From: Cercophora sp. LCS_1
Lineage: Eukaryota; Ascomycota; Sordariomycetes; Sordariales; Lasiosphaeriaceae
Assembly (NCBI GenBank): GCA_036250225.1
Contig: JAPZLL010000009.1
Span: forward strand, 1-64,000
Length of the DNA stretch: 64,000 nt
Reading direction: 5' to 3'
Every line of letters begins with the position of its first letter. The stretch's first letter is position 1. The position numbers and the translations under genes are program-made. Shown in pieces: positions 35,199-47,020 of this stretch. Below the pieces are notes generated by a model, which worked only from the letters and a program-made list of their open reading frames with translations, made no database searches and was not told the DNA's origin.

Positions 35199-35606
35199 AT
35201 ATCTATGGGTGGGCGTTTGGGCGTCTGAACAAAATAACTCGCGTTATTTGCGTGACATCGCACCTGTTGGACTGGTGACTTCTCCATCTTGGGTGATTGG
35301 CTTGTGGCGTGGCTAGGCAAGAGCAGCGGCGCAATTGGATGCCACCTTGGAGTGTGGCTTGCGGCTGAACTGTACTAACCATTTTCGCTCACATCCTCCT
35401 GCAGCCATGCAAGCCATGGTTGAACCGTGGTCTGACGGTTCATGTTGAGTCTGCTGATGTCCTTGAAGCGTTATCTTTGTCCTGGTGGTTGCCCTGCCGC
35501 GCCGTCTACCATTACTTATAATTACCCGTCAGTCCTTCAGACTCAAGCGCCCTTGAAATTATCTCTCACGAATCCACGAGGACTTCACGAGAAAATCCGA
35601 CCAACC
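35199..35606. other. intergenic spacer between the two membrane-protein genes
   Basis: About 400 bases holding the 3' end of the first gene and the upstream region of the second. A TTACTTATAATTACC segment near 35511-35525 is the only TATA-like sequence, about 90 bases before the next ATG. Confidence 0.35.
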
Positions 35607-36340
35607 ATGTTACACACTATGAAAGTAGGCCTGTTAGCCACGGGCCTGGCCCTTTTCGTCCGCCTGCCAGGGGCACTTGGCTTTGACGGGACGACCACGT
35701 TCGACTCCATCCTGCTTGCCCACCCGTCTCCTACAATTTGCCCACCTGCGACGGGCTTTGAATCCTATTCCCCAGATGGGAGCTATATCGCATGCTGCAA
35801 TCAGTGGTTTGGAACCCATACGTTGACAACGGGAACGGGGCCTGGCGGAACACCCCTGTACGCTTGCTGCCAATCGGGCTATACGTGCACTGCGCCCGTG
35901 TCTCTAATGAAAGACTGGGTGATGGACTCGAGCGGTAATTAAGGCACACTTTCGGCGAGGGCTAGGAGATGCTGACGCGAATAGGCGATCTTCAAACTCG
36001 GGATCTTGCCAATCCCCCGTTGCCAACCCTGGAGCCAGGAGGTACCGTCACATCGCCGCCAACACGCAGCACCGGAACCGTAAGCGGGCCGGGGGCCACA
36101 CCGTTGACCACCAGTGCCGGCGTCGTCGTATGGGTCTCCAACGAGAACAACGCCGAGAACACCAATGAAATCAATATCGGAAACGACGGGTCCTCGCTGT
36201 CTTCCGGTGCTATCGCAGGCATCACGGTGGCATGCACCGTGGTGACGGCTATTGCTGCCGTCTTTGGAGTCTGGTACGCCCGCAAACAAGCAAAAAACAA
36301 GAGAGGGCAACAGGGTGCCGAGCTTCCGCGGCCCGAATAG
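35607..36340 (+). CDS. single-pass membrane protein with cysteine-rich ectodomain (copy 2)
   Basis: Two exons, 35607-35934 and 35985-36340, with a 50 bp intron (GTAATT donor, ATGCTGAC branch, AATAG acceptor); about 227 residues. A signal peptide (MKVGLLATGLALFVRLPGALG) is followed by a short ectodomain with cysteines (TICPPATG, IACCNQW, YACCQSGYTC), a Thr/Pro-rich stalk, one transmembrane helix near residues 185-208 (AIAGITVACTVVTAIAAVFG) and a short basic tail (RKQAKNKRGQQG). The CC-x-QW and YACC-x-SGYTC pattern is shared by many fungal surface proteins of unknown function. Start could also be the ATG at 35619, four codons later. Same strand and same plan as the gene at 34217, but sequence identity looks low, so if they are paralogues the split is old. 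Confidence 0.83.
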
Positions 36341-37889
36341 GGTGACGTTGACCTCTCGAACGTGGTCTTTGCTATATTTTTCCTATTGCAAACCAAGTTT
36401 ACGGTGGCCCCGAGGCTGATTGGCGCGCAGGTTCTGATTTGAGAAGCTGTCTTTCACAGCTTCGAGTACATGACAACTTTTCTCGGGGACATCTCTTTCA
36501 AGTTGTCAAGGAGAGTTGAGGGTCTGGTTCTAGGTGCCTGAATGGTGGGGAGGTAGTTCGCGCATCAAACAACGCTCCCCTATTGCGGGGGGATTAAACT
36601 CCCATACACTTACTTATGTGCATATTTTGACCCCCCTATAGTGCTTTTGGCATTGTGGCGTGGATAGGCGCCTCTGAAAGATTCCAACGAAGCCCAAAAT
36701 GCCCGTTAAAACTAACCCGCCTTATCTCCATCCCCCACATTTTGTGAGGCAGCTCAACAACCATGGCGACTCTCGCCAAGCACAGAAGTCCCGTCTTGCC
36801 ATGTTGCTCCCTTTACGATTAAGGACCAACTTTAATTCGCGACCATAGAAGCGTTAAATCCTTTTAACTCTGTTGATAGTGCCATTGCGATCTATTCAGA
36901 GCCAACATAAGATATCCGTCCCCATGGTTGAGCTTTCAGTCACTGGCGTGTTGCCTAGTACCGTCTCGCACAGTGCTGAGAATGGAAGCATCCTCCATCG
37001 CTTGCGTATTCAAATTGAGATTGCAACAGGGAATATAAGAGAATGGGATGAACAGCGCGCTCGAGCCTGAACGTTGAGTGGATGAATCTCGATCTTAGGA
37101 GTATCCCAAGCGGTAGAGCTTTACCGAGTCTCACCAGCCATGCGCGAAGGGTAATGATGGAAAAGGATGCCGTGGTACTGAAGGCGATTCGCTGCAGTGG
37201 CCATGGTCAAAGGCTGTCTAAAGTGTCTTGGGCTAACGTATAAAACCTCGGTCAAAACGATCCCCTTCAGATTGGCCCAAAACGCAGACCTGGCCTGCAA
37301 CCTTTCACAACAGACGTGCGGTTGAGTTTCCTATCATAAATCACGGAAAGTGCCAAGACCATAGTAGGAAACCACTTACGGACTGAGTCGCTTCTTTATT
37401 ACCTATCTCGACGAGCAGAGACGAGGTGCGTACCTAAACGACACTCGGATGCAGCTTAGAGCTGAGAGCGAAGAGTACATGCTGCTCGTGGCGAACTGGT
37501 GAGTTTTGGGTATCCTGGGTCGCATAGAAAAGAAAGGCCACCTCGGTGGTGAGAAATCCATTGTTTGATAAACTAGTTGGCTGCCCAGGGTCCGTGTCGG
37601 ATCTGGTTGTGACGCTTGTGGCTGCATGATCTGCGACACTGTCGACCACGGGCCCCTTAGCCGCATCCCGGGCCTCCCTCCCACCCCTTTTTGGGGGTTG
37701 CTTAAAATTGGCCTTTTGTGATTGGCCGTGTTGAGCTGGAACCAGCGCCCAAATCCCTGAAACCTCCAACCAAACCCCTGGAATCCTTCGCAGACAAGTC
37801 TTTAAGAAGCCTGGGAGTCTCCGTCAATTGCCGCTCGGACAGCTGTGCCTCATGTCGCCCTTTGGGGTCTGCTCTCCTCGTCCGCAGTC
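36341..37889. other. intergenic, no gene seen
   Basis: 1.5 kb with short ORFs only. The minus-strand ORF at 37434-37769 has no domain and is probably chance. Confidence 0.4.
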
Positions 37890-40135
37890 ATGGCATCCTA
37901 CGAGCAGATTGTTGTCGGGAGCGACAAAAACCTAGAAGCAACGCCGATACAACGGTCGGAAGTGGGCAAAACCCCATGGTTCGCAATCGCTTGGCGATTT
38001 CTCCTTGTCATTCTTTTCGCTGTCAGCATTGTCATTGTCCTGCACATGTACCAGCAGAAAGGAAGTCTGTCGAGCGACGACAGACGATGGTTCAATGCAC
38101 TTACGCTCCTCTTCACGGCCCTGATCAGCTTGTCGGTGGGATCGTTGCTGGGACTTTTGGGGTCCATGATCCGCTGGCCTCTGCTGGCAACGAGGTCGCA
38201 CTCTCCGCGCGATGTGGGTTTGTCATCAGCTCAAGTCGAGGACCTCCATCTGACACCAACTAGGTCGATCTCGTCTTGGGAATGCCCGAGGCCACAGGGA
38301 CGTTGCGACTTCTTTGGTTCCGCAGCGTGAGCTCGGAGAAGTGGACAGTGACGACGCTTGTGGCGCTGCTGTATCTGGTCATCAACACTCTTGGTCGGCT
38401 AAGTGTCGCATCAATCGGTTTGGCGTTCGATGTCAACGAGAATGTCAGCGCGATCCAGCCTATTAGGCTTTCCGACTGGAATTCGTCAGACTGGTTCGAT
38501 TTACAAAAAAGTGTGCTCTACGGGACGGAGTCAGACTACTATAGCGGCTACTTCAAAGTCCCTATGGGTGAGTACTCTCGGTCGTCGCCAACAACAAGGC
38601 AAGTGATTGACATCCACAGCACAAATGCAAGAGTTTGCCTCCCTCGGGATGCTCTTGATCGACTCAGCTGAAGACATCAAGATGCGCGGAGATGAGGACT
38701 TTGAGCTGATTGCTCAGGACAAGAACGACATTGGTGTCCCGGGATTCAACCGCAGAATCGTTGACGAAACCGTCACATACAGCTATGGTTTGAGGGAGCG
38801 CCAGGGCGGGGAAGAGTTCCCATCGCAGAAAAGAGTGGTGCAAAGCTCAGCGCGGTGCATCCCAAGAGCAGTAAGCGGCAACACAGTCTATCAATGGGGT
38901 CAGATGCCCATGGCCTTTAGTTGTGAGTCAACTCTAATACCGCGACAAACCAAGCGGGACGCTGACGGCCCAGCCAACATCACCAAGCAAAGCCCCGTCT
39001 TCCTAGAAGTCTGGTGGCGTTTCAACGAAATCGTTGAGCGGAACATCAACACCAGAGAAGCCATCTCCAACGAGGACCCCGTGTGGGCGTACCCCGTCAA
39101 CTGGACAGCGTTTACCAACACAGCGCTAGGCTGTTCAACAACCTGTATTTCCCCTTCCCTTCCCCCCCTTCCCCCCTTCCCCTCCCCTGGAAACTAAATC
39201 AACAACCAGACATCCTCTTCCGCACCTCCCTCTTCGACCGCAAAACAGACGACACAAACACGGCCATCTACGAATGCACGACCTGCCTCTCCGGCCTCGA
39301 GCACCTGCACAACCTCCGCCCCGAAAACGCCTCGTACATCTCCAATATGCTCCTCAACCACGCCGCCATGAACGGCAGGGACTACTTTCCCAAACTCGGG
39401 TCCCCGGACCGCAACGCCTCCATCGTCACCCAAATCCACCGGCGCACCCGTCCCGGGTCGGGCGCAGGGAACACCTTCACCTTTCTAGCGGACGTAACCA
39501 CCGAGGCGGAGACGCCGGAAGACTACGACGCGCTCATGTGCAAACCCGCGCGCGGCAACGACGACGGGATACGAACGAGACGGTACGCGATGAATGTAGC
39601 GCATCATGCTGCGCGGGCGCCGCTGTTGCCGATTATTGGGGCCGAGAGGACGTTGCCTGTTGTGAATGAGGTTTTGGGACAGCAGGCGGAGACGGTGGTG
39701 ACGATTGGGTTGGCGGTGAAGTGGGAGAGGGTGTTTTTGGTTTTGGGGCTGGTTTTGGGAGGGACGGCGGTGGCGGTTGGAGGGGCGGTGGCCGCGTGTA
39801 GAGGCGTGCCGATGCAGGATGTGCATAGCCATTTGACGGTGGCGTGTCTTCTGAGGGGAGCCGTGGGTGTTGCGGATTTTAAGGGATGGAGAGGGATGAT
39901 GTTGAGGTATGCGGCTAAGAGGGACGAGGGGATTTGGGAGGTTGGACTGTGGGTGGAGGGTGCCGAGGTTGTGGATGGGTTCCCCGAGGGGGAATATAGG
40001 CCTGGGTTGTGGAGTGAGACGTCTGGGAATGGGAGCGAAGGGAGTGAGGTGAGGAAACGGGCTAACGTGTGGCAGGGTGGGGAGGACAGCCTAAGGTCGC
40101 CAGATCCTATGATGGGTGCTTACATGGGGAGATAA
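37890..40135 (+). CDS. multispan membrane protein of unknown function
   Basis: Four exons, 37890-38213, 38264-38567, 38620-39144 and 39210-40135, about 692 residues. Introns are 50, 52 and 65 bp (donors GTGGGT, GTGAGT, GTATTT; acceptors CTAG, ACAG, CCAG), all frame-preserving. Membrane helices are visible near residues 32-55 (FLLVILFAVSIVIVLHMY), 70-95 (LFTALISLSVGSLLGLLG), 140-165 (VALLYLVINTLGRLSVASIG) and about 575-600 (VFLVLGLVLGGTAVAVGGAV). Between the third and fourth lies a 400-residue loop with many NXS/T sites, so it is probably extracellular. A VDLVLGMPEATGTLRLLWF segment just before the third helix fits a family of fungal membrane proteins that I know only as uncharacterised. Intron 3 carries an unusual C/T tract. 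No transporter motif is visible. Confidence 0.8.
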
Positions 40136-40420
40136 AATGTAATTAGGTATTTTCACTTCAACTCAAATGAGAGCTTCTCCGATGTCCAACCCGAGCGTCG
40201 CATCGTTTCGGCAAGACGCACTGTGTCCAATTTGCACCCTTGTGGGAACGAGGTGAATGCGGACTTCAAGTCAATCCCGTGGTGTAGTCCTCCTCGCGCT
40301 CTCTCAATTGCGAGTAGTTTGATCCTCGTTTAATCAAAGTACATGTTTTTAATTGGCTTTGAACTCGAAACAGCAATTCCAAGCTAAGCAAAAAGACAGA
40401 GATGGGGGTACTATTGGAGT
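40136..40420. other. convergent gene spacer
   Basis: Less than 300 bases between two stop codons; 3' untranslated regions only. Confidence 0.5.
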
Positions 40421-41547
40421 CTAGTGATAGGTGTAACAAAGCTTACCTCCCTGCGTGTCCATGTAGTCCCTCACCACGCCCTCCGGCGCGATTCCAAGCA
40501 TGGGCAATGCATCATCCAGCGTAGCCTGTTCCTGATCGTTGCGGATTCCCTTGTAGGCGTACGTGCGAGTGTCGGGGTCCTTTTGCTGCCACTCCCACCA
40601 GACCTTGTCGACCATGGTGTGATGAAGGAAGAAGATCGGATCTAAATTCAATAGTTAGGATGGGCTTCGGTCATTGCAAACAAAATGAGAGAAAAGAAGG
40701 GAAAGGAAGAAGCTCGTTGGCGAAGAAAGGAAAAGAGCAAAAAACTGACCATTTGGCGAAGAATTCGGGCCCATATCACCCCTCCCTCCACCAACACCAC
40801 CATGCACAGCTCCATGCGGACTTGACTCAAGCGCTGGCTGAAACTTTTCATATTCCGTCCATGAGTTGACCTCCTCCATGGCAGCAGGCCCATACGCAAT
40901 CCCAATCATCTCCGGCTGGCCCGCCTCGGGGAAACCTCTGAGCCAGTCCCGGCTGAGATAATGCGGGAGAACAAGCCGGTCCTTGTATGTAGGACGGAGG
41001 TTGCGAAACGGCCCATCAACGACGCGCATCATGTCGGCGTTGTTGGCGGCGTCTTCGGCACTACCGTTACCACCGAAGCCGAGAACGGGATCCCAGACTG
41101 CTGCTTTGGATGGGGCGGCCCAGTCAACCGTCCAGTCCCAGTACATGGCGGGGCCGGTGTAGCCGCAGGCGTGCAGGGCGTCTTCGTAGACTTGGACAAA
41201 GTAGCGGTGCCAAGGGAGGAAGACGGGTTCGCCGTGGACTGGGGTGATACGTTAGTGTGATGTGGTGAAGGTTTTTGGGTGAACTTACTTCGCTGTGGTG
41301 TTGAGAGCTGGGCATGGACGTAGCCAAAGTCATCGTACAAGGTGCTGTGTGTTGGGATGTTGAGGCGGGAGGGTGTCTCGGCGAGGCAGAGGACGGCGTT
41401 GATGTATGATTGCTTTTCTGCGTCGCTGGCTTTGGCCCAGTCTTTGCGGACCTTGGGCGATGTGCAGGTACTTTGGCGCCGGTTGAGGTTGTCTGATGGC
41501 AAAGCCAGCGCCGCGGCGGCCAGGGTGATGAGGTAGAAGGCCTTCAT
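40421..41547 (-). CDS. short secreted tyrosinase
   Basis: Three exons, 41547-41289, 41238-40750 and 40641-40421, about 322 residues. Introns are 50 bp (GTAAGT, CACTAAC branch, CCCAG) and 108 bp (GTCAGT, CCTAACT branch, TTTAG). Signal peptide MKAFYLITLAAAALALP. Both type-3 copper sites are present: CuA histidines at about 78 (GYVHAQL), 88 (IHGEPVF, formed across the first splice) and 97 (PWHRYF); CuB histidines in PHGAVHGG and FFLHHTMVDKVWWEW. The chain ends LCYTYH right after CuB, so it lacks the long C-terminal lid of intracellular fungal tyrosinases and matches the short secreted class. It would oxidise phenols to o-quinones outside the cell, in melanin or phenol chemistry. No melanin pathway gene lies next to it. 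Confidence 0.93.
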
Positions 41548-42879
41548 GGTCTGGATGGGAGAGTACTAGAGCGAGCGACTTCACAGACTGTGTGCGGATG
41601 ATTGATGATGGAGTGTAATACTGATGGAAGCGATGAGGATGGCGTATAAATACTCCTTCACACGCCACCCATGAGGATTCTTGGGGACTGAGCTGCCTTG
41701 CTGGGTTTAGACTCTTGGAGCTGAGATATCCCTCCCCTCGCCCACCCCAGTTGTCAGCTTAGAATCGCACTATCGATTTCATGTTTACAGGGATGCAATA
41801 GCGTATACGCGCCGCATCCAATCTCACAGCTCGCCTTGTGTCCATGTGGCCTTTGTCGACGGCACGGGACGCGGATCGTGTGGCTGCTCCCAGTCCATCC
41901 ATGCCTTACCCCCGCGGCACAGCAGGCACAACTTATCAGATTAAAGCCGATCGTTGGGTCGCCAAGCACAAAGTTGAAATTATCATGGGCCCCAAAACAA
42001 CCGAACGGTGTAGGAAATCTGTAAGAAGTTCTATTTTATGTCCCTTTGCCCCTCTGCGAATGCGTAACTCGATTGTACCTTCTTGGGAAGCCGGCCAGAT
42101 GATGCTCACGGGTGCTTACAACCCGCCTTCAAACGTGTCAGGGGTCAAAGGGCGACCCGGTTCGCGGTAAGCCCTATCGCTGCATGCGCCACCAGTACCA
42201 AAGCCCAACCCCTGGCGATGACGCACCGTGCCGCATCTTATGTCTGACACGAACCCAATGCCTGGTAACGAACCCATACCTGGTGGGTAGTTGGCAAACC
42301 CTCGAGGAATAGCTGATTTACAATCCAGGTCGGTGCTTTCTTCCAAGTTCAGAGCTGCGAGTTGCCATCCGGGCCGGGGACCCGTTGAGGCGACCAAGTC
42401 CTGAGCGGCAATTTGCCGTTGAACGGGAACCATGTCAGGAAATGGCTACAATTGTCCTCAAATCTTATCATCCCAACTTGTCCTAATCTAATCCATGCTT
42501 TACGTTGTCTTTTTTGGTGTTTATGAGGTTGATAAACGCAATGTTAGGTATAGTGTTAGCAGAAGAAACAGCTAGAAACAAGAAAAATACAACTAAAGAC
42601 TAGATTAAAATTCACTGGGTAAACCTGAACAAACTTCTTTTTGTACTGTGGCGCTGTGACGACTAGCAGAATGTACCCACACGCTATCGTGCCAACCTTC
42701 CAAGAGGAATTCCAGAATTATAAGGTTACGGCTTAGAATTTTAAGTGTAGGTTATATTGCTCGCCTGTCAACAGCTGTGACAGATGCCATTTGCTTCAAC
42801 TTAATTAAAGTAATTGAGACTCATGGACTAGTCGATATCACGAGCCAAAGAATGCGGAAAAACTACCTAAGTACCTGTG
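41548..42879. other. intergenic, no gene seen
   Basis: 1.3 kb. The first 100 bases upstream of the tyrosinase contain GTATAAATAC (plus-strand reading near 41643-41652), a likely TATA box on the minus strand about 100 bases before the ATG. 42430-42780 is AT-rich. No coding region recognised. Confidence 0.45.
41641..41654 (-). promoter_or_regulatory. TATA box of the tyrosinase gene
   Basis: The palindromic GTATAAATAC lies about 100 bases upstream of the tyrosinase ATG at 41547, the usual distance for a fungal TATA box plus short leader. Confidence 0.45.
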
Positions 42880-44727
42880 CTACCTATCATTTACAACCCC
42901 GGATACACACAGACATGTCCATACAACAACAGGAACTATCATCAAGGCCAAAAGGAAAGAAATTACAAACGTTTCGCCGGCTGACAGCTTTTTGGGGAGA
43001 GAAGAAAAGGAGGATTGGACGATAATGTATGCCAAACCTATCGAGATGGCGAAGAGCACTGTTAAGCACACATCCTCCTTTTGACGTTGGTACATTTCCA
43101 CTTCCCACTGCCTCTTGTACTCCTTGTTGGCCTCTGCTTTCAGGCTTTCGTTTATCGTGAACTCAACTTTTACTGAAAATTCCCTCCGTCTTCCAGTAAT
43201 GTGAAGTGCTCCTTGGACGTCGACGAAGGCCCATCCAACCGATGCTCTTTGTTGGTGGGATAAAGCAACGAAGACTTGATTATCCAACAGCTTCTGAATG
43301 GTAGAATCTCTGGCTGTAAACCTCTCAAGGCTGAAATGGTACTCGTACCCGCTTGGATACAACCTTGGTTCAGCCCAAAGAACAATCACGATACGCCTAG
43401 GCTTTACGCCAAGTTTGTCGGTCCATCCAATTGAGCCAAATTGTTCGACTCCTGATTCAACAGGATCCACCAATAGTTCGACGGCAACCCTCTGGCCTAG
43501 AAAAAATGCGAGAGGAATATTCGTTTCGTTTGCTGCACCGGCCAATCCGTGTATCCCGGCAACTTTAATCTGGGCAGGGAGAGAAAAGCTAACCCCATGA
43601 TTTTGAAAGATGTCGTCGGCCAATGGGGCGGTTCCTTTCTCGGCGAATCGTTCCAGCACAATGTCCTCCCAAACGGGTTTATGTTGGTGAGGGCGAAGAA
43701 TCGTCTCAGAGGGTCTAGCTCGTAGATAGGTGCCGGCACCCGAGCCAACAACCTCGATGCTTACCACCCTGGAAAGGTCTGTGCCGTGGAAACACTTCAA
43801 GCCGAGAATTTTTCTGTCGTTGCCGTTTTGATCCACGGTGCAGTTGAGTGAGACCTGTCCGCCCCCCAGAACAGTTGTTGAACCTGCCATGCTGGTGCGA
43901 AATGGAGTGATCCGTGTATCGCTCGCAAATTCGTCGGGCGATGATGCGAATAAGCCGCGGTATGGAAACTCGGATGCCGTTTGTTCACTGGCCTGCCAAG
44001 CGAACAGACTGTCATCCTGTGTCTGCTTCAGGATTTCGTCCTGGAGGCGAAGGAACGCCTTCCGCCCTTCACCGTAGATCATGGACATGTTGACGTCAAA
44101 TAGTCCCATGAGACAGTAGGCGGTGTCTTCCTCGCGCGTGGTCCGTCGCCCTGCCGCCCAGCTCATCCGGTCGGCAACACTGATCTCTCCCAGTGGTGTT
44201 TCTTGCCTAAGCACCTTTTGTGGAATCCGCGTTATTTTCTCGAGGATTTCGCCAAGATCACTCTTCGTTCCAACTTTCCTCCAACTTGGCCCAAAGAAGT
44301 CGGCGTTGCGAGGAGCGAGTAATTCTTGAAGTGTCCAGCCGCGGGAGAACCACCGGCAGCTCTTCAGGACCGAGGCATCCCTAATAGGAACTGAAACGTC
44401 ATCGGGGAAATCCTGGAGGTAGATGTAACAGATGGCCGATTTACGATACCACTGGAACATCGAGTTAATGGCTTCCCCGAGCTCGGCGCTGCTGTCCTTG
44501 TTGATACAGCAGGTGTCGACCCACGCAAATCGAAAGCCGTCGCGAAGGGCCTGCTCACATGTGGTCTTGATCTTTCGGAAACCGGCCTTGTCTTCGCATC
44601 TTGGCGAGCCGTTGAACTCTGCGAATGTGATTTCATCTTTTCCCCATGTGTGCGACAGGATTGCGTACGGTGGAGGATTTGCGACGAAGTATTCGAGGGT
44701 CAAAGTATCGCAGTTGACGAGATACAT
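42880..44727 (-). CDS. HET-domain protein with C-terminal membrane helices
   Basis: One exon, 615 residues. The N-terminal heterokaryon-incompatibility (HET) domain carries all three usual blocks: YAILSHTWG at residues 21-29, FAWVDTCCINK around 67-77 with YIYLQDF at 101, and RGWTLQELLAPR at 129-140. The start MYLVNCDTLTLEYF fits the canonical beginning of the HET-E/HET-D type. Behind it lie a conserved segment (YCLMGLFDVNMSMIYGEG) also typical of that type, and a beta-rich C-terminal part. Two hydrophobic helices close the protein, near 548-568 and 586-612, which is unusual because most HET proteins of this class continue into NACHT/WD or ankyrin repeats. HET proteins can trigger cell death after fusion of unlike mycelia. 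Here the membrane helices suggest a membrane-linked version; whether it is active is unknown. Confidence 0.92.
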   Translation of the reverse strand: MYLVNCDTLTLEYFVANPPPYAILSHTWGKDEITFAEFNGSPRCEDKAGFRKIKTTCEQALRDGFRFAWVDTCCINKDSSAELGEAINSMFQWYRKSAICYIYLQDFPDDVSVPIRDASVLKSCRWFSRGWTLQELLAPRNADFFGPSWRKVGTKSDLGEILEKITRIPQKVLRQETPLGEISVADRMSWAAGRRTTREEDTAYCLMGLFDVNMSMIYGEGRKAFLRLQDEILKQTQDDSLFAWQASEQTASEFPYRGLFASSPDEFASDTRITPFRTSMAGSTTVLGGGQVSLNCTVDQNGNDRKILGLKCFHGTDLSRVVSIEVVGSGAGTYLRARPSETILRPHQHKPVWEDIVLERFAEKGTAPLADDIFQNHGVSFSLPAQIKVAGIHGLAGAANETNIPLAFFLGQRVAVELLVDPVESGVEQFGSIGWTDKLGVKPRRIVIVLWAEPRLYPSGYEYHFSLERFTARDSTIQKLLDNQVFVALSHQQRASVGWAFVDVQGALHITGRRREFSVKVEFTINESLKAEANKEYKRQWEVEMYQRQKEDVCLTVLFAISIGLAYIIVQSSFSSLPKKLSAGETFVISFLLALMIVPVVVWTCLCVSGVVNDR

Positions 44728-45209
44728 ATCGTTTGAAGCAATTATGTTGAAGTCATTGCAAACAACTGAAAATGACGTTTAGAGGGGAACTGAGAGAAGA
44801 GTACCAAGGCAGCATTCGAATTCATTGAGATGAAGATTGACCATTGCGTCTGGAGCGGGGAACAAGGCCTCCAAGCCCTCCCGAAAATCGCAGACACACA
44901 GCCACTGGATACAGGGCGGAGCAAGCCTCATTTCTGCATGGATGCCCACATTCCAAGGCACCCATGCGGGCCGGCAACCAACTCAGAGATGGTTGTATCC
45001 AATGGTTTTCGGCACGCCCTCCCTTGTGCATCCCACCACTAACGGGCGCCCAAACTGAATTGCATGCGTTTTAACAACATGCAAGACTTGCGCACTTTGA
45101 CCGTCGCTGAACGCAACTACAAACGCGGAACTTGAATCGAAGAACCAAAAGTAGGTAACATTACACAAAACCCGTATCATGACTACTGATGAAAAGCGAC
45201 AGACGCTAA
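44728..45209. other. intergenic, no gene seen
   Basis: About 480 bases between two minus-strand genes; upstream region of the HET gene and 3' end of the transporter. Several overlapping small ORFs with no support. Confidence 0.4.
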
Positions 45210-47020
45210 TTATCCCTCAGTCTTGGCATTGTCACTGACAGAGCCTGATTGTTTGCCGCCCTCCTCGAAAACCCTTTCGTTCTTAACCGAGGGTTGAGTC
45301 CCTTCTTCAGATTTCTCAACGTTACTTTCCTTCTTGATGCTCTTCCATTCGACGACCACGGCCCCAAGGATCATAACAGCACTCAGCGCAGCCGACAGCA
45401 GAAACACCCGTGTCAATGCGAAGCTGTACGCATCCACAACTGCGTCGATCTCATCGGATGGCACAACCCTCCGAAGGTCTGTCGCTCCAGTGTTGATGAT
45501 ACTTTGGGGGTCCAGTCCGGCAACCCCCGAAAGTTGCTCCACCAGCTTGTTTGAGAAGAGATTCTGAGCAACTGACAGAAATATGGCACCGCCAAGCTGC
45601 TGCATGAAAAACATGAGCGAGATACCAAGGGGGACATCGGCACGTTGCAAGATATTTTGTGCCGGCATCATGGAAGTTTGGAAGCCGCAGCCGATACCAA
45701 GTCCGTATAACGCCTGGTACCCGATCCACTCGCCCCTCTCAGAGTCTGGGTGGAGTGTGGTCAGTAGGCCGGCACCGACAGAGCTGATGATGGGAGACAG
45801 TAGCAATCCGGGTGTGTAATAGCCGGTCTTTTGCGTGAAAACGGCGACAACAATCCCCATAACGGTCAACCCCAGGACCAAGGGAAGTGACCTAATACCA
45901 GCTTGAACAGCTGACTGACCCTGGGCGGCTTGAAACCAGATTGACAGATAGTAGGCGATGCACATCATGCCTCCCGAGAGGAGGAACATGAAGACCATGC
46001 TGCCAGCGATGGAGCGATTGAGAACGACTCGGGTGGGTGCCATGGCTGTATCTGGCATCATGACTTCGACAGCAACAAAGACGGCGAACAGCACTGCAAA
46101 AGTGACCAAGAGGCCGATGATTCTAGGCGATGACCAGGGGAACTCGACTGATCCACCCCATTGGAGGGCAAGGATGAGGGATACCATGGAGGGGGCAAAG
46201 AAGAAGAAGCCGATGGGATCTAGTTGCTTGATCTGAGCTGGGAGACAGAGCGTTTGGGTTCTCGGCGGGTCGAAACGAAAGAAGGTGAGCACGGAGAGGA
46301 ATGTGAAGCTCCCGATTGGAAGGTTGATGTAGAAGCACCATCTCCAGGATCTACGACAGGTCAGCATTTGCGAGAGCTTTACAAGTCAAGGGTCGATACT
46401 CACACATTGTCGGTAAGAGTGCCTCCAATGAGAGGCCCAAGGACAGAGGAGAGCGCAAAGATCATGCCGGACATGGAAATGAAGATGGGGCGCTTGCGGA
46501 TTGGAATCAGCGGCACCATCAACATCGTACCGCCAGCAAAAATCCCTGCTGCTCCAATACCAGCAATGGCCCGACCAACGACGAATGCAGGAGAGTTTGG
46601 TGCCGCACCGCAGAGGGCTGAACCGACCTCAAACACGACAATTGAGGAGAGGAAGACCCATTTCGTCGAGTAGAGCTTGTAAATTCGGCCAAACACAGGA
46701 GTGAAACAGGCGTTGGTCAGCATGTAGGCGCTGCCATACCACCCAATGTCTTGGATCGAGCCGAACTCGTTGGTGATGGCGGCGAGGGGTATCGCGATGA
46801 TTGTTCGGTCCTGTATGGTCAGTCACGCCGATCACACGGATAGAGACACGATGCTCACCAATGCGACAAGAAACATGGCCAAGTACATGCCAATCAAGAT
46901 GGTCCAGAACTTTAGCGATCGCGGCTGATAATTCCGTTCGGCGTCGTCATATTCGTCAGATGGGCCATCAGACTCGATGACGTCGGACTGTTTGGCGCGT
47001 TCAGGGTACCCTTCGGCCAT
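45210..47020 (-). CDS. MFS drug:proton antiporter, DHA2 (14-helix) type
   Basis: Three exons, 47020-46859, 46810-46404 and 46350-45210, about 569 residues. Introns of 48 bp (GTGAGC to ATACAG) and 53 bp (GTGAGT to CGTAG) keep frame. Fourteen hydrophobic helices can be counted. DHA2 marks include the first helix followed by DRTIIAIPLAAI, GWYGSAYMLTNACF in helix 2, the antiporter motif region GAAGIFAGG and SSVLGPLIGGTLTD in helix 5, and SWRWCFYINLPIG after it. Such pumps sit in the plasma membrane and export toxic compounds or secondary metabolites using the proton gradient. Long acidic N-terminal and Glu/Lys-rich C-terminal tails face the cytosol. It is divergently paired, 439 bases apart, with a Zn2Cys6 regulator (47460-49784), a classic arrangement for regulated efflux. 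Confidence 0.93.

Noticed and set aside
37434..37769. Minus-strand ORF upstream of the multispan membrane gene
   Set aside because: No domain, no splice continuity, and it overlaps the probable promoter of the plus-strand gene.
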